The notes: a model not told the origin generated them from the letters alone. Shown: positions 34,338-49,321, counted from the first letter of the stretch. The stretch: 64,000 bases of DNA from Curvibacter sp. GWA2_63_95 (GCA_001795455.1 MGPB01000021.1:186001-250000), one strand, 5' to 3'. Made by a program: numbers and translations.

Positions 34338-36527
34338 ATGACGCTTCAAGACCACGATCTATCCGCATTGATGCGGGCAGAGCACACCGATCCGTTTAGC
34401 GTGCTGGGCATGCATATCCGCCCCGACGGTTTGGCGGTGCACGTGCTACTGCCGGGGGCCGGGCAGGTCGAGCTGATCGACAAGGTCACGGGCCAGGTGC
34501 GCGCTACGCTGGTGCGCCTTGTGGGGACCGATGTGTTTGGTGCCGTGCTGGCGGAGTCCCAAGCGTTTTCCTACCGATTGCGCGTGCAGTGGGCCGACGG
34601 CCCCGAGCAAGTCATCGAAGACCCCTACAGCTTCCCCCTGGTGCTGCAAGACCTGGACCTGTGGCTGTTGGCCGAAGGCACGCACCAGCGTCCATTTGAA
34701 TGCCTGGGGGCCCACCTGGTGTGCATCAACGGCGTGTCCGGTGCCAGCTTTGCGGTCTGGGCGCCCAACGCCCGCCGCGTCTCGGTGGTGGGGGCGTTTA
34801 ACCAGTGGGATGGCCGGCGCCACCCCATGCGCTTTCGGCGGGAGTGCGGCGTGTGGGAGATCTTCATCCCCGACGTCGCCCAGGGCGATCTCTACAAGTT
34901 CGAGATTCTGGGCGCGCAAGGCCAGATTGCTGTCAAGGCCGATCCGTTTGCCTTTCATGCCCAGCTGCGGCCTGACACCGCCAGCGTGGTCTACCCGCTG
35001 CCGCCGCGTCTGCCCATGCGCGCCGACCGCGGCGCCGCCAACGCGTTTGACAAGCCCATCAGCATCTACGAAGTGCACCTGGGTTCCTGGCGCAAGGCCG
35101 ATGGCTGGCGCTGGCTCAGCTACCGCGAGCTGGCCGACAACCTGGTGCCTTACGCCAAGGAGTTGGGCTTCACCCACCTGGAGTTATTGCCCGTCAGCGA
35201 GCACCCGTTTGACGGCTCCTGGGGTTACCAGCCGCTGGGTTTGTTTGCCCCCACCTCGCGTTTTGGTTCGCCAGAAGACTTCAAGTTCTTTGTCGATGCT
35301 GCGCATGCCGCCGGCCTGGGGGTGATTCTGGATTGGGTGCCCGCACACTTTCCGAGCGACGCGCATGGCCTGGCCGAGTTCGACGGCACCCACCTGTACG
35401 AATACGCCGACCCCAAGGAAGGCTTTCACCAGGACTGGAACACGCTGATCTACAACTTTGGCCGTACCGAGGTGCGCAATTTTTTGGTCGGCAACGCGCT
35501 CTACTGGCTGGAGCGCTACGGCATCGACGGCCTGCGCGTGGACGCCGTGGCCTCCATGCTGTACCGCGATTACAGCCGAGAAGAAGGCCAGTGGATCCCC
35601 AACAAACACGGCGGCCGCGAGAACCTGGAGGCCATCGAATTCCTGCGCCGAATGAACCACACCGTGGGCACGGAGCGGCCCGGCGCCATCACACTGGCCG
35701 AAGAGTCCACCGCCTTCCCGGGCGTGAGCCGCCCGCCCAGCCCGGACCTGCAAAGTGGTGGCCTGGGTTTTCACTACAAGTGGAATATGGGCTGGATGCA
35801 TGACACGTTGAAATACGCATCACTGGACCCGGTGCACCGGCGCCACCACCACAACCAGCTCACCTTCGGGCTGATGTATGCCTTTACCGAAAACTTTGTG
35901 CTGCCGCTCTCGCACGACGAAGTGGTGCACGGCAAGGGCTCGCTCTTGGGCAAGATGCCGGGCGACGCGTGGCAGCGCTTTGCCAACCTGCGCGCGCTTT
36001 ACGGTTTCATGTGGACCTACCCGGGCAAGAAGCTGCTGTTCATGGGCGGCGAACTGGCCCAGCCCACCGAATGGGCCGATGGCTCGGAGTTGTCCTGGTC
36101 GCTGGAACAGCAACCTGCCCACCAAGGCGTGCAGCGCCTGGTGCGTGACCTGAACCGCGTGTACAAGGCCTTCCCTGCGTTGCACCAGCAGGATGTGCAA
36201 AGTGGCGGGTTTGACTGGATTGCCCATGAAGATGCAGCCCAGTCAGTGGTGGCCTTTGTGCGCCATGGCAGGGGTGGTGAATGCGCCGTGGTGGTGTGCA
36301 ACTTCACGCCTTTGCCACGTTATGGGTACCGCATTGGCATGCCAAGCGCCGGCACCTGGCGCGAGCTCATCAACACCGACAACGTGGTGTACGGTGGCAG
36401 CGGTGTGGGCAATGGCGAATTGAACACCGATGCGGTGGCCGCCCACCACCGCGCACAGTCCGTGGTACTGACATTGCCGCCATTGGCATGCCTTGTGCTC
36501 ACCCACGTAACCCCCTCATCAATCTAG
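34338..36527 (+). CDS. glgB: 1,4-alpha-glucan branching enzyme GlgB
   Basis: This 729-aa GH13 enzyme creates alpha-1,6 branches in glycogen. The N-terminal starch-binding-like domains (about residues 5-215, with [20 protein letters not shown]) precede the catalytic barrel. The barrel has the nucleophile D402 in [16 protein letters not shown] and the acid E455 in [14 protein letters not shown], close in position to E. coli GlgB. The barrel also contains [20 protein letters not shown]. It heads the glycogen operon and glgX follows after 14 bp. No ribosome-binding site is obvious before the ATG. Confidence 0.97.
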   Translation: MTLQDHDLSALMRAEHTDPFSVLGMHIRPDGLAVHVLLPGAGQVELIDKVTGQVRATLVRLVGTDVFGAVLAESQAFSYRLRVQWADGPEQVIEDPYSFPLVLQDLDLWLLAEGTHQRPFECLGAHLVCINGVSGASFAVWAPNARRVSVVGAFNQWDGRRHPMRFRRECGVWEIFIPDVAQGDLYKFEILGAQGQIAVKADPFAFHAQLRPDTASVVYPLPPRLPMRADRGAANAFDKPISIYEVHLGSWRKADGWRWLSYRELADNLVPYAKELGFTHLELLPVSEHPFDGSWGYQPLGLFAPTSRFGSPEDFKFFVDAAHAAGLGVILDWVPAHFPSDAHGLAEFDGTHLYEYADPKEGFHQDWNTLIYNFGRTEVRNFLVGNALYWLERYGIDGLRVDAVASMLYRDYSREEGQWIPNKHGGRENLEAIEFLRRMNHTVGTERPGAITLAEESTAFPGVSRPPSPDLQSGGLGFHYKWNMGWMHDTLKYASLDPVHRRHHHNQLTFGLMYAFTENFVLPLSHDEVVHGKGSLLGKMPGDAWQRFANLRALYGFMWTYPGKKLLFMGGELAQPTEWADGSELSWSLEQQPAHQGVQRLVRDLNRVYKAFPALHQQDVQSGGFDWIAHEDAAQSVVAFVRHGRGGECAVVVCNFTPLPRYGYRIGMPSAGTWRELINTDNVVYGGSGVGNGELNTDAVAAHHRAQSVVLTLPPLACLVLTHVTPSSI

Positions 36528-36541
36528 CGGATTCAGTCGGC

Positions 36542-40281
<3,740 letters not shown>

Positions 40282-40342
40282 CAGCATCCATTTCGAGATT
40301 TCTTTGCAGAACGACACCACTAAAAATGAACAGGAGACAAGC

Positions 40343-41647
40343 ATGAGCACGACAGAGACCCCACGCAGCCTTGTGCAGCAAGAACGCCATATGCAGCCCC
40401 ACATGCTGGTACGCCGCACCATCGCCCTGGTGCTGGCCGGAGGCCGCGGTTCACGCCTCAAGCAGCTGACCGACCGCCGTGCCAAACCCGCGGTGTACTT
40501 TGGCGGCAAGTTCCGCATCGTTGACTTTGCGCTGTCCAACTGCGTGAACTCGGGCATTCGCCGCATCGGCGTGATCACGCAGTACAAATCGCACTCGCTG
40601 CTGCGCCACCTGCAGCGCGGCTGGAGCTTCTTGCGCGCCGAGCTGAACGAGATGGTGGACCTGCTGCCTGCGCAGCAGCGCGTGGACGAAGAGCACTGGT
40701 ACCGCGGCACGGCCGATGCGATCTACCAAAACCTGGACATCATCCAGAGCAGCAAGCCCGAGTACGTGGTGGTGCTGGCAGGCGACCACGTCTACAAGAT
40801 GGACTACTCGCTGATGCTCAAGGACCACGTGGACAGCGGCGCCGGTTGCACGGTGGGCTGTATTGAAGTGCCACGCGCCGAAGCCAGTGCCTTTGGTGTC
40901 ATGGCGGTGGATGGCACGCGCAAGATCACCGAATTTGTGGAAAAACCGGCTGACCCACCCCCTATGCCTGGCAATGACGCCGTGTCGCTCGCCAGCATGG
41001 GTATTTACATCTTCGATTCCAAGTACCTGTACGACCTGCTCGAAGACGACATTGCCAACCCAGAGTCCAGCCATGACTTTGGCAAGGACGTGATTCCGCG
41101 CGTGGTGCGCGAGGGCCGGGCGATTGCCCACCCCTTCTCCATGTCCTGCGTATCGTCCACGCCCGACGCCGTGCCCTACTGGCGCGATGTGGGAACCATC
41201 GACGCATTCTGGGAGGCCAATCTGGACTTGGCGTCCGTGACCCCCGAGCTGGATATTTACGACACCAACTGGCCCATCTGGACCAGCCAGCGCCAGCTGC
41301 CACCGGCCAAGTTTGTGCAGGACGCCGAGGGCAAGCATGGCCAGGCCATCAACACCATGGTGTCGGGCGGTTGCATTGTGTCGGGCTCCATCGTCAGCAA
41401 CTCGGTGCTGTTCAGCAGCGTGCGGGTGCACTCCTTCTGCGTGATCGACCAGGCCGTGTTGCTGCCCGAGGTCACGATTGGCCGCGGCTGCCGCCTGAGC
41501 CGTGTGGTGGTAGACCGTGGTTGCACGGTGCCCGAAGGCCTGGTGATTGGTGAAGACCCGGTGGCCGACGCTGCGCGTTTTGAGCGCACCGACAATGGCG
41601 TGGTCTTGGTCACCAAGGACATGCTGAACCGCCTGCCAGCACCGTAA
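40343..41647 (+). CDS. glgC: Glucose-1-phosphate adenylyltransferase GlgC
   Basis: This 434-aa enzyme makes ADP-glucose from ATP and glucose-1-P, the controlled step of glycogen synthesis. Motifs are the nucleotide-binding [52 protein letters not shown], the catalytic FVEKPADPP loop and a C-terminal left-handed beta-helix ([20 protein letters not shown]). The N-terminal allosteric arginine/lysine region is present. The start has a strong AGGAGA site (40332-40337). It lies 61 bp after pgm. Confidence 0.97.
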   Translation: MSTTETPRSLVQQERHMQPHMLVRRTIALVLAGGRGSRLKQLTDRRAKPAVYFGGKFRIVDFALSNCVNSGIRRIGVITQYKSHSLLRHLQRGWSFLRAELNEMVDLLPAQQRVDEEHWYRGTADAIYQNLDIIQSSKPEYVVVLAGDHVYKMDYSLMLKDHVDSGAGCTVGCIEVPRAEASAFGVMAVDGTRKITEFVEKPADPPPMPGNDAVSLASMGIYIFDSKYLYDLLEDDIANPESSHDFGKDVIPRVVREGRAIAHPFSMSCVSSTPDAVPYWRDVGTIDAFWEANLDLASVTPELDIYDTNWPIWTSQRQLPPAKFVQDAEGKHGQAINTMVSGGCIVSGSIVSNSVLFSSVRVHSFCVIDQAVLLPEVTIGRGCRLSRVVVDRGCTVPEGLVIGEDPVADAARFERTDNGVVLVTKDMLNRLPAP

Positions 41648-41675
41648 TCCCTCACTACCGTATTCAAGCCAAAAA

Positions 41676-43160
41676 ATGCCTGCTTCCATGCGCATCCTGC
41701 AAGTCAGTGCCGAGATTTTTCCGCTGCTCAAAACCGGGGGGCTGGCCGACATTGCCGGTGCGCTGCCGGCCGCCCTGCAGGAGGCGGGCTGCGATGTGCG
41801 TGTGATGCTGCCGGGCTTCCCAGCCATCTGCGCGGGGCTGGAAGGGGCTGCGTCTGTGGGCAGCTTTGCCATGCCCTGGGGCGAGCGGGTGGAGGTGGTC
41901 TACGGCACCTTGCCCGCGCTGGCCCGCGAGGGGCACACGCAAGGTGCCTATGTGCTGAAAGCGCCTGGCCTGTACGACCGGCCTGGCAACCCCTACGAAG
42001 ACAGCAACAAGCAGCCCTATGGCGACAACCACCGGCGCTTTGCGGCGCTGGGTCTGGCAGCTGCCCATGTGGCACATGGCCTGGATGGGCAGTGGCGCCC
42101 CCAGTTGGTGCACAGCCATGACTGGCATGCCGCGCTGGCCCCCGCCAGCCTGGCGCTGTGGAATGAAGGGCAGGGCCCGCGTGTGCCCTCGGTTTACACC
42201 GTGCACAACCTGGCCTACCAGGGCGTGTTCGGCCCCGAACACTTTGGTGACCTGGGCCTGCCGGGGCGTGCCTTCCACGTGCATGGCATGGAGTTCCACG
42301 GCCAGCTTTCGTTCATGAAAGCCGGGCTGTTCTACGCCAACCACATCACCACCGTGAGCCCCACCTATGCCCAAGAGATTCAGGGGCCAGAGCAGGGCTG
42401 TGGGCTGGACGGCCTGCTGCGCGCGCGTCACCAGCACCTCAGCGGCATCCTGAACGCTGTGGACGACAGCGTGTGGAACCCGTCCACCGATGCGCTGATT
42501 GCCCATGCCTATGACGCCCGCCACATGGCCGGCAAGGCGCAGAACAAGGCGGCGCTACAGGCCGAGATGGGCTTGGCGCTGGAGCCCGATGCTCCGCTGT
42601 TTGCCGTGGTGAGCCGCCTGACCGAGCAAAAAGGCCTGCCCCTGGTGCTGGCCGCGGTGGACGAGATCGTGTCGCGCGGTGGTCAGCTGCTGGTGCTGGG
42701 CAGTGGCGAGACCGGGCTGGAACAGGCTTTTGTGGCCCAGGCCAAAGCCCATGCGGGCCGCGTGGCGGTCAAGTTGGGCTACGACGAGGCCTTTGCCCAC
42801 CGCATTTTTGCGGGCAGTGATGTGACGCTGGTGCCCTCGCGCTTCGAGCCCTGTGGCCTGACCCAGATGTACGGCCTGAAGTACGGCAGCCTGCCGCTGG
42901 TGCGCCGCGTTGGCGGTCTGGCAGACACCGTGGTCGACAGTGACCTCGAAACCCTGGACGACCGCACCGCCACCGGTTTCGTCTTCGACGACATGGACGA
43001 AACCCAATACCGCCGTGCGGTGCGCCGCGCCTTTGCGCTGTACCACCGCAAGGCCGAATGGAACCGCGTGCGCCAGACGGGCATGAAGCTTGCCTTCGAC
43101 TGGGCCAGTGCTGCCCAGCACTATGTCGCGCTGTACCAAAACCTGATTGCCCAGGCCTGA
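41676..43160 (+). CDS. glgA: Glycogen synthase GlgA
   Basis: This 494-aa GT5 glycosyltransferase elongates glycogen from ADP-glucose. The ADP-glucose binding motif LLKTGGLADIAGALPAAL is near the N-terminus, HSHDWHAALAP and TVHNLAYQGVFGPEHF follow, and the C-terminal half has SRLTEQKGLPLVLAAVDEIV and the retaining motif PSRFEPCGLTQMYGLKYGSL. Either the ATG at 41676 or the one at 41688 (MRILQVSAEIFP) may be the start, and the latter matches the family better. It follows glgC by 28 bp. Confidence 0.96.
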   Translation: MPASMRILQVSAEIFPLLKTGGLADIAGALPAALQEAGCDVRVMLPGFPAICAGLEGAASVGSFAMPWGERVEVVYGTLPALAREGHTQGAYVLKAPGLYDRPGNPYEDSNKQPYGDNHRRFAALGLAAAHVAHGLDGQWRPQLVHSHDWHAALAPASLALWNEGQGPRVPSVYTVHNLAYQGVFGPEHFGDLGLPGRAFHVHGMEFHGQLSFMKAGLFYANHITTVSPTYAQEIQGPEQGCGLDGLLRARHQHLSGILNAVDDSVWNPSTDALIAHAYDARHMAGKAQNKAALQAEMGLALEPDAPLFAVVSRLTEQKGLPLVLAAVDEIVSRGGQLLVLGSGETGLEQAFVAQAKAHAGRVAVKLGYDEAFAHRIFAGSDVTLVPSRFEPCGLTQMYGLKYGSLPLVRRVGGLADTVVDSDLETLDDRTATGFVFDDMDETQYRRAVRRAFALYHRKAEWNRVRQTGMKLAFDWASAAQHYVALYQNLIAQA

Positions 43161-43187
43161 TGGCCCTTATCGCCACACGCCCACACC

Positions 43188-45662
43188 ATGACCCCAACGA
43201 CAGCCACTGCCACCGCTTCCAATTTTGAATTTGACGCCCCCGGGCGCGACCTGGAATCGCTCAAGCGTTCCATTGCCAACAAGCTGATGTTTGTGGTCGG
43301 CAAAGACCCCGAAGCCGCCCGCCCCGAAGACTGGCTGCATGCGGCAGCCTACGCCGTGCGTGACCAACTGGTGGAGCGCTGGATGACCACCACCCGCGCC
43401 CAATATGCGCAAGACGCCAAGCGTGTGTACTACCTCAGCATGGAGTTTTTGATCGGTCGCACTTTCAGCAACGCCATGCTGGCCGTGGGCCTGCGCGAGC
43501 GCGTGAAGCAGGCCCTGGCCGAGTTTGGCGTGGACATCGATGCCGTGACCGAGCTGGAGCCCGACGCCGCCCTGGGCAACGGGGGCCTGGGCCGCTTGGC
43601 CGCCTGTTTTCTCGATTCCATGGCCACGCTCAACATTCCCGGCTTCGGCTACGGCATCCGCTACGACTACGGCATGTTCAAGCAAACCATTGTGGACGGC
43701 CGGCAGGTGGAGGTGCCCGACTACTGGCTGACGCACGGCAACCCCTGGGAGTTTCCGCGTCCCGAGGTGACCTACCGGGTGCAGTTCGGCGGCCATGTGG
43801 TGAAAGAGGGTGACGCCTACCAATGGGTGGACAGCCACGACGTGCAGGCCATGGCCTATGACACCATCATCCCCGGCTACGCCACCAAGGCCACCAACAC
43901 CTTGCGCCTGTGGTCGGCCAAGGCCACGCAGGAGATTGACCTGGGCGCCTTCAACCGCGGCAATTACTTTGCGGCGGTGGAGACCAAAAACCACTCCGAA
44001 AACGTGTCGCGCGTGCTGTACCCGGATGACTCCACGCCTTCGGGCCGTGAGCTGCGTCTGCACCAGGAGTACTTTTTCTGCAGCGCCAGCGTGCAAGACT
44101 TGCTGCGCCGCTACCTGCGCACCCACGACAACTTTGAGAACCTGCCCAACAAGGTCAGCATCCACCTCAACGACACGCACCCGGTGCTGGCTATTCCTGA
44201 GCTGATGCGCCTGTTGCTGGACGAGCACCACCTGCCGTGGGCCGACGCCTGGCGCCTGTGCCAGGGCGTGTTCAGCTACACCAACCACACCCTCATGCAC
44301 GAGGCGCTGGAGACCTGGCCGGTGGAGATGATGGGCCGCATCCTGCCGCGCCACCTGCAAATCATTTACGACATCAACGCCCAGTTTTTGGCGCAAATTT
44401 CGCAGCGCGGCGGCAGTGCCGAACTGCTGCGCAAGGTCAGCCTGGTCGACGAGGGCGGCGAGCGCCGCGTGCGTATGGCCTACCTGGCCGTGGTCACCAG
44501 CCACTCGGTGAACGGCGTGTCGGCCTTGCACTCCGAGCTCATGAAGGAAAGCATTTTTCTGGACTTTGCCAAGCTCTGGCCCGAGCGCTTCAACAACAAA
44601 ACCAACGGCATCACCCCGCGCCGCTGGCTGGCGCAGGCCAACCCGGCCTTGTCTGCCGTGCTGGACAAGCAGGTGGGCACCGGCTGGCGCCGTGACCTGA
44701 CCCAGCTCAGCGGCCTGAACGGCGTGCTGACCCAGCCGAAGGTGATCGAGGCATTCCAAGGCGCCAAGCGTGCCAACAAGGAGCGCTTGGCCGCCTGGGT
44801 GCAGGCCAATATGGGCCTCACCATTCCCACCGATGCGCTGTACGACGTGCAAGTCAAGCGCATCCACGAATACAAGCGCCAGTTGCTCAATGTGCTGCAC
44901 GTGGTTACGCGCTACCTGCGCATCGTCAACAACCCCGGCAGCGTCACGGTGCCCCGCGTGGTGGTGTTTGCGGGCAAGGCCGCATCGGCTTACCACATGG
45001 CCAAGCAGATCATCCACCTCATCAACAACGTGGCCAGCGTAGTCAACAATGACCCGCGCGTGGGCCATCTGCTCAAGGTGGTGTTCATCCCCAACTACAG
45101 CGTGAGTCTGGCCGAGCGCATCATCCCCGCGGCCGATTTGTCCGAGCAAATCTCCACCGCGGGCACCGAGGCTTCGGGCACCGGCAACATGAAGTTCGCG
45201 CTGAATGGCGCGCTCACCATCGGCACGCTGGACGGTGCCAACGTCGAAATTCTGGAGAACGTGGGTGCCGACAACATCTTCATCTTCGGCATGACCACGC
45301 CGCAGGTGGCCGCCACCCGCGCCGCCGGCTACCAGCCGCGCGCCATTGCCGAGGGCAATGCCGAGCTGACCGCGGTGCTGGAGTCCATCCGTGACGGCGT
45401 CTTCAGCCCCGACGAGCCCGGCCGCTTCCAGGCCATTTACGACCTGCTGGTGAACTGGGGCGACCATTACCTCTTGCTGGCCGACTACGCCGCCTACATT
45501 GCCGCGCAAGAGCAGGTGGACGCGGCCTACCAAAACCGCGAAGCCTGGGCCATCAAGGCCCTGCGCAACGTGGCCGCCATGGGCCCGTTCTCGGCCGACC
45601 GCACGATTGGTGAGTACGCCGACAAGATTTGGAAAAGCACGCCGCTGGAACTGGCTAGCTAG
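43188..45662 (+). CDS. glgP: Glycogen/starch/alpha-glucan phosphorylase GlgP
   Basis: This 824-aa GT35 phosphorylase releases glucose-1-P from glycogen ends. The PLP lysine is K669 in [20 protein letters not shown]. Other landmarks are [69 protein letters not shown] and [12 protein letters not shown]. The length equals E. coli MalP/GlgP. It is the last gene of the operon, with 27 bp after glgA, and ends 10 bp before a hairpin that forms part of dispersed repeat copy H. Confidence 0.97.
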   Translation: MTPTTATATASNFEFDAPGRDLESLKRSIANKLMFVVGKDPEAARPEDWLHAAAYAVRDQLVERWMTTTRAQYAQDAKRVYYLSMEFLIGRTFSNAMLAVGLRERVKQALAEFGVDIDAVTELEPDAALGNGGLGRLAACFLDSMATLNIPGFGYGIRYDYGMFKQTIVDGRQVEVPDYWLTHGNPWEFPRPEVTYRVQFGGHVVKEGDAYQWVDSHDVQAMAYDTIIPGYATKATNTLRLWSAKATQEIDLGAFNRGNYFAAVETKNHSENVSRVLYPDDSTPSGRELRLHQEYFFCSASVQDLLRRYLRTHDNFENLPNKVSIHLNDTHPVLAIPELMRLLLDEHHLPWADAWRLCQGVFSYTNHTLMHEALETWPVEMMGRILPRHLQIIYDINAQFLAQISQRGGSAELLRKVSLVDEGGERRVRMAYLAVVTSHSVNGVSALHSELMKESIFLDFAKLWPERFNNKTNGITPRRWLAQANPALSAVLDKQVGTGWRRDLTQLSGLNGVLTQPKVIEAFQGAKRANKERLAAWVQANMGLTIPTDALYDVQVKRIHEYKRQLLNVLHVVTRYLRIVNNPGSVTVPRVVVFAGKAASAYHMAKQIIHLINNVASVVNNDPRVGHLLKVVFIPNYSVSLAERIIPAADLSEQISTAGTEASGTGNMKFALNGALTIGTLDGANVEILENVGADNIFIFGMTTPQVAATRAAGYQPRAIAEGNAELTAVLESIRDGVFSPDEPGRFQAIYDLLVNWGDHYLLLADYAAYIAAQEQVDAAYQNREAWAIKALRNVAAMGPFSADRTIGEYADKIWKSTPLELAS

Positions 45663-45672
45663 GCTGACGGAA

Positions 45673-45747
45673 GAGGCCAGTTTCTAATGAAATTGGCCTC
45701 TAGCCCTCGTGGATATTGCGCGAGTAGCTATAAATTCAGTAGCGGTT
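45673..45747 (+). repeat. Dispersed 3'-end repeat, copy H (long form)
   Basis: This is the longest copy. Outer hairpin GAGGCCA (45673-45679)/TGGCCTC (45694-45700), then TCTAGCCCTCGTGGATATTG and CGCGAGTAGC, then hairpin half GCTA-N9-TAGC. It joins the ends of glgP and the convergent CSD-DUF1294 gene. Its right 20 bp encode the last residues and stop of the latter. Confidence 0.88.
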
Positions 45748-46408
45748 TGAGCCGTTCCCAGAACAAGTAGCCGCACAGGGCACCCAGGTGCACCCACACC
45801 GTCACCCAATACGTCGTCTGAAAACTGGGCTTGATGGTTTTGTGCCGCAGCACCTGCTGTGCCAAACGCGCAGCGGGCCAGCCACCCGCCAGGCCGAACA
45901 AGTGCAGGGTGTCTTCCTTGGTGCGCCACTGGCCTTTGCGGGCAGCATGTTTGTCCAGCCAGTAGGCGAAGAAGGTGGTGGCGTTGATGGCAAAGGCGGC
46001 TGCCAGTGTGATGGTTGGCAAGCGGTGCTGCAGAACTCCCCACACCAGCAAAACCGCCCAGACTAAAGACAAGCCTCCGATACCCACCAACGATGGAGCT
46101 GGAGCTTCCCGAGAGGCCGTTTTTCCTTGGGCGGCACGGGGTGCCCGTGGGCTGACGGGGGCGCGTTGCGCAGTACTGCGGTTTGCAGGTACGGGCGCGT
46201 TTCGCTGAATCGTGCGCACGGCCATGGCTCTGGGGCCTTTGCCGCCCACATGGATTTCTTCGAAGTCGACAGCGGTATTCAAGGGCGGCTGGATGCCACC
46301 CGCGCAATCGCGAATATGGAAAAAAATGTCTTGGCTGCTCGCGTTACATCGGATGAAGCCGAATCCTCGCTGGTCGTCCCAGCGGACGACGGTGCCTTGT
46401 TTTTTCAT
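45728..46408 (-). CDS. Cold-shock domain-DUF1294 fusion protein
   Basis: This is a 226-aa protein. Residues 1-70 form a cold-shock domain with the RNA-binding motifs GTVVRWDDQRGFGFIRC and DIFFHIRD. A Pro/Ala/Arg-rich linker (70-115) follows, then a DUF1294 membrane domain of three or four helices with FFAYWLDKHAARKGQWRTKE and HLFGLAGGWPAARLAQQ. The combination is a known architecture of unknown role, perhaps membrane-tethered nucleic-acid binding. The ATG at 46408 has a strong GGGAGG site. The final residues KPLLNL and the stop are encoded inside dispersed repeat copy H. Confidence 0.88.
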   Translation of the reverse strand: MKKQGTVVRWDDQRGFGFIRCNASSQDIFFHIRDCAGGIQPPLNTAVDFEEIHVGGKGPRAMAVRTIQRNAPVPANRSTAQRAPVSPRAPRAAQGKTASREAPAPSLVGIGGLSLVWAVLLVWGVLQHRLPTITLAAAFAINATTFFAYWLDKHAARKGQWRTKEDTLHLFGLAGGWPAARLAQQVLRHKTIKPSFQTTYWVTVWVHLGALCGYLFWERLKPLLNL

Positions 46409-46466
46409 GCGCCTCCCTGTCAGCACTCGCCGCTATGTTGCGGCGTAGTGCTTTCAATACCGTGTG

Positions 46467-47180
46467 TTAACCCGCCAGCGCCACGTACACGTTCTGCACG
46501 TCGTCGTTGCCGTCGATGGCGGCCAGGAAGGCTTCGACTTCTTCCAGCGCTTCGGCGCTCAGGCTGCTGGGGTCCACGGGGTTCTTGGCCTTGTAGCCCA
46601 GCTTGGCGGACAGCACGTTGAAGCCGAAGTTGGGCAGGGCGCGGCTGACCAGGTCCAGGTCGGTGGGGTCGGTGTAGAAGACGGTGTTGCCTTCTTCGTC
46701 GCCGGGTTCAAAGTCCTGCGCACCCGCTTCAATGGCGGCCATTTCGGGGTCGGCATCGGGCGCGGTGGGCGCGGCTTCGATCATGCCGAGGTGGTTGAAG
46801 TCCCAGGCCACCGAGCCGCTGGTGCCCAGCTGGCCCTTGCGGAACAACACGCGCATTTCAGGGGCGGTCCGCTTCACGTTGTCGGTCAGGCATTCCACCA
46901 TCACGGCCACCTGGTGCGGGGCAAAACCTTCGTAGATGACGTGTTCGTAGTTCACCACTTCACCGGTCAGGCCAGCGCCTTTTTTGATGGCGCGGTCCAG
47001 TGTGTCCTTGGGCATGGAGACCTTGCGGGCCTGTTCTACCACCAGGCGCAGCTTGGCGTTGGCGGCCGGGTCGGCACCGCCGCGTGCGGCCACGGTAATT
47101 TCTTTCACCAGTTTGGTAAACAGCCGGCCCTTGGCATCGGCCACCAGGGCTTTGCCCTTTGCTTTCCATTGCGCGCCCAT
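46467..47180 (-). CDS. YebC/PmpR family DNA-binding regulatory protein
   Basis: This is a 237-aa protein of the three-domain YebC/TACO1 family. It starts with [20 protein letters not shown] and contains [35 protein letters not shown] and [20 protein letters not shown]. YebC proteins act as regulators or, in recent work, as translation factors for proline stretches. The canonical start is the ATG at 47180; upstream codons are not homologous. It lies 32 bp after the stop of the acyltransferase gene on the same strand. Confidence 0.93.
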   Translation of the reverse strand: MGAQWKAKGKALVADAKGRLFTKLVKEITVAARGGADPAANAKLRLVVEQARKVSMPKDTLDRAIKKGAGLTGEVVNYEHVIYEGFAPHQVAVMVECLTDNVKRTAPEMRVLFRKGQLGTSGSVAWDFNHLGMIEAAPTAPDADPEMAAIEAGAQDFEPGDEEGNTVFYTDPTDLDLVSRALPNFGFNVLSAKLGYKAKNPVDPSSLSAEALEEVEAFLAAIDGNDDVQNVYVALAG

Positions 47181-47211
47181 AGCGATTCTTTCTGAGTTGT
47201 TCGAGGGGATT

Positions 47212-48279
47212 TTACTTGGCGGCTTGTGCCGGCAGCGCCGCGCTGCCATTGCGCCACTGGGCAATACGCAGCTCCACCTGGGTGTGAAAGGCGTAGCTGG
47301 CCAAGAGGCTCAGCGACCAGGCCGAAGCGGTGAAGGGCAGGGCCCAGTCGGCGTCGGCAATGTCCAGCACTGCCCACAGTGCATTGGCCAGCAGCAGCAC
47401 CGAGAAATGCACCAGAAACAGCGCATACGAGCTGTTGCTCAGGCGGCGCACCCAGGCGTCCACACGGCGCGGCAGGTGCAGCGGCGTGCTGCCAAAGCTG
47501 GCCAGCACGGTGGACACGCCCATGGCCAGCGCAATACGTTCGCGAAATTCCAGCGCCAGCGCGCCCAGTCCGACGGATACGGTGCCCAGGTACAACGCCA
47601 GCACATAACCGCTGTGGCGCGCGCGCAGGCCCGCCCACCAGGCCAGCGCGCCCAAGCCGTAGGCGCCAAAGAAGTACAGGGCCCAGACGTCGTAGTCCGC
47701 ATCCAGGTTGAACCAGGTGAGCGAGGCCACGGCCATGGCCGCCACCAGTGCACCGGCCACCCAGCGGTTGCCGCGGGACAGCCACAAGAGCAGCGCCATC
47801 AGGGCGTAAAGCTGGAAGTCGATGGCCACGTACCAGACCCCGGCCGACAGCGAATCCACCCCCAGCACGCTGTGCAACAGGCTGGCGTGGGCCAGCCACT
47901 GGCCAAGCTGGGGCGAGGCGGGCACCAGGTCACCATCCAGGTGCGGGCGGGCCAGGGCCGAGCACAACATGGTGATCAGCAAGGCAGCGGCAAAGGGCAG
48001 CACCAGCCGCTCGTAGCGCTGCCACAGCGTGCGCAGCAGGCCCTGCCGGTTCCAGTCCGTCTGGCCCAGGCTGCGCGCGGCCAGGTAGCCGGCCACCACC
48101 AGAAACACCTGCACCGCCATGCGGGCGTAGTCGTAAAACCAGGCCGCCAATTCGGGGGCGGCTTGGGCGGTGGCGTCAGACAGGGGGCCGTAGAGTGCGA
48201 AGTGGTGCAGGACGATGCACTGGGCAGCAACAATCTTGAGCAGGTCGATCAGGCGGTAGGCAGGGCGTTGCGGCAGCAT
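47212..48279 (-). CDS. Acyltransferase family membrane protein (acyltransferase 3)
   Basis: This is a 355-aa integral membrane protein with about ten helices, of the acyltransferase-3 (OafA/NodX-like) family. The N-terminal segment [20 protein letters not shown] carries the family histidine, and [13 protein letters not shown] and [18 protein letters not shown] match further conserved positions. Such proteins O-acylate surface sugars or other envelope molecules; the acceptor is unknown. The ATG at 48279 gives the membrane-domain start. The frame is open far upstream over the CoA-transferase gene without meaning. Confidence 0.8.
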   Translation of the reverse strand: MLPQRPAYRLIDLLKIVAAQCIVLHHFALYGPLSDATAQAAPELAAWFYDYARMAVQVFLVVAGYLAARSLGQTDWNRQGLLRTLWQRYERLVLPFAAALLITMLCSALARPHLDGDLVPASPQLGQWLAHASLLHSVLGVDSLSAGVWYVAIDFQLYALMALLLWLSRGNRWVAGALVAAMAVASLTWFNLDADYDVWALYFFGAYGLGALAWWAGLRARHSGYVLALYLGTVSVGLGALALEFRERIALAMGVSTVLASFGSTPLHLPRRVDAWVRRLSNSSYALFLVHFSVLLLANALWAVLDIADADWALPFTASAWSLSLLASYAFHTQVELRIAQWRNGSAALPAQAAK

Positions 48280-48331
48280 CAATTCAATAGCAAAGGGCGC
48301 GCGCCTGCGCTGTGGCAGGCGCCGTGGCGGG

Positions 48332-49249
48332 CTAGGCCAGGGTGTACAGGGGGATGTCCTTGGCCGTGGCCAGGGCGTCCAGTTGTTGGCGGGTTTTTCC
48401 AGCCAGATAGGCAGCAATGGCCGTGTGCGTCTCAGGGGCGAACATGGCCAAGATATGCGATTGTCGCAGACCCACCTCGGCCGCCAGCGCGGCCGCAAAG
48501 TGCGGCTCCAGCGCAGCCAGGGCCACACGGCCGTCTTGGCAGGGGTAGACGCGGTAACCCGCATGGCCGCCACCCACGGCAGCGCCGGGTGCCGTCAGGC
48601 CCCAGGTGCGCGGCAGGGCCAGGTAGCCGGCGGCCACCGACAAGGCCACTTCCTGGTACACGCCCTTGCCCTTTTGCAACTGCAGCAGGCGGGCCTGCAG
48701 CACGGCCTCAGAGGTCATCAGCGAGCCGGCCATGTCGGCATACAGCGTGGGCGGCAGGTCCAGGCCGGTCACCAGCGCGTTCTCGGCCAGGTAGGTCAGG
48801 TCGTGGCCGGGCTCTTCGGCACGGGCGCCGGGTGCCCCCACGATGGCCACCACGCTGAGCTGGGGGTAGCGCTTGTGCAGCGCCTTCCATTCGAGCCCGA
48901 GCTTTTTGAGCGCGGAGGGGCGAAAGGAGGTCAGCAGGATGTCGGTGCTGGCCAGGGCCTTGTGCAGAACCTTTTGCCCGGCTTCGGTCTTGAGGTCGGC
49001 GCTGCTGATCTTCATGCCCGCGTGCATCACCTCGTAGGCCGCGCGGTTGTACAGGCCCATGGGGTCGCCGCTGCTGCCCTTGGGCGCGCTGGGGTGGGGG
49101 GGCGGCTCCAGCTTCACGCAGGTGGCGCCCATGTCGCGGCAGCGCATCAAAGCGGCCGGCCCCGGCAGGTTCAGCGCCAGGCTGAGGATGCGCACGCCTT
49201 TGAGCGGACGCAGCGGTTTGGCGACAAGGGCAGGGGGCGTGGTGCTCAT
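48332..49249 (-). CDS. CaiB/BaiF family CoA-transferase/alpha-methylacyl-CoA racemase-like protein
   Basis: This is a 305-aa family III CoA-transferase homologue, shorter than the usual 360-400 residues. It has the family start PLRPLKGVRILSLALNLPGP and CVKLEPP. A racemase-like pair, H149 in EPGHDLTYLAENALV and D172 in YADMAGSLM, matches the catalytic His/Asp positions of AMACR. It could epimerise 2-methylacyl-CoA or act as a small CoA-transferase. It stands between repeat copy C and the acyltransferase gene. A C-terminal shortening relative to AMACR-type proteins is inferred from the length only. Confidence 0.8.
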   Translation of the reverse strand: MSTTPPALVAKPLRPLKGVRILSLALNLPGPAALMRCRDMGATCVKLEPPPHPSAPKGSSGDPMGLYNRAAYEVMHAGMKISSADLKTEAGQKVLHKALASTDILLTSFRPSALKKLGLEWKALHKRYPQLSVVAIVGAPGARAEEPGHDLTYLAENALVTGLDLPPTLYADMAGSLMTSEAVLQARLLQLQKGKGVYQEVALSVAAGYLALPRTWGLTAPGAAVGGGHAGYRVYPCQDGRVALAALEPHFAAALAAEVGLRQSHILAMFAPETHTAIAAYLAGKTRQQLDALATAKDIPLYTLA

Positions 49250-49255
49250 GGGTTT

Positions 49256-49315
49256 GCTATCAAAATAGAAGCTGCTTGCGCAGGGGCTACGGGGGCTAGA
49301 GGCTATTTTGATGCC
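49256..49315 (-). repeat. Dispersed 3'-end repeat, copy C
   Basis: Copy C lies in the gap between the flavodoxin stop (49322) and the CoA-transferase start (49249). Its ends form a 10-bp inverted repeat, ATCAAAATAG (49260-49269) and CTATTTTGAT. In the direction of transcription the CCTCTAGCCCCCGTAG arm comes first. Confidence 0.85.
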
Positions 49316-49321
49316 AAACGG

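Noticed and set aside
43167..45533. A 788-codon open frame on the reverse strand opposite glgP.
   Set aside because: It is the antisense shadow of a GC-rich gene: the composition is repetitive (Val, Gly, His, Leu, Gln), there are no recognisable domains, and the plus strand encodes an intact phosphorylase with its PLP site.
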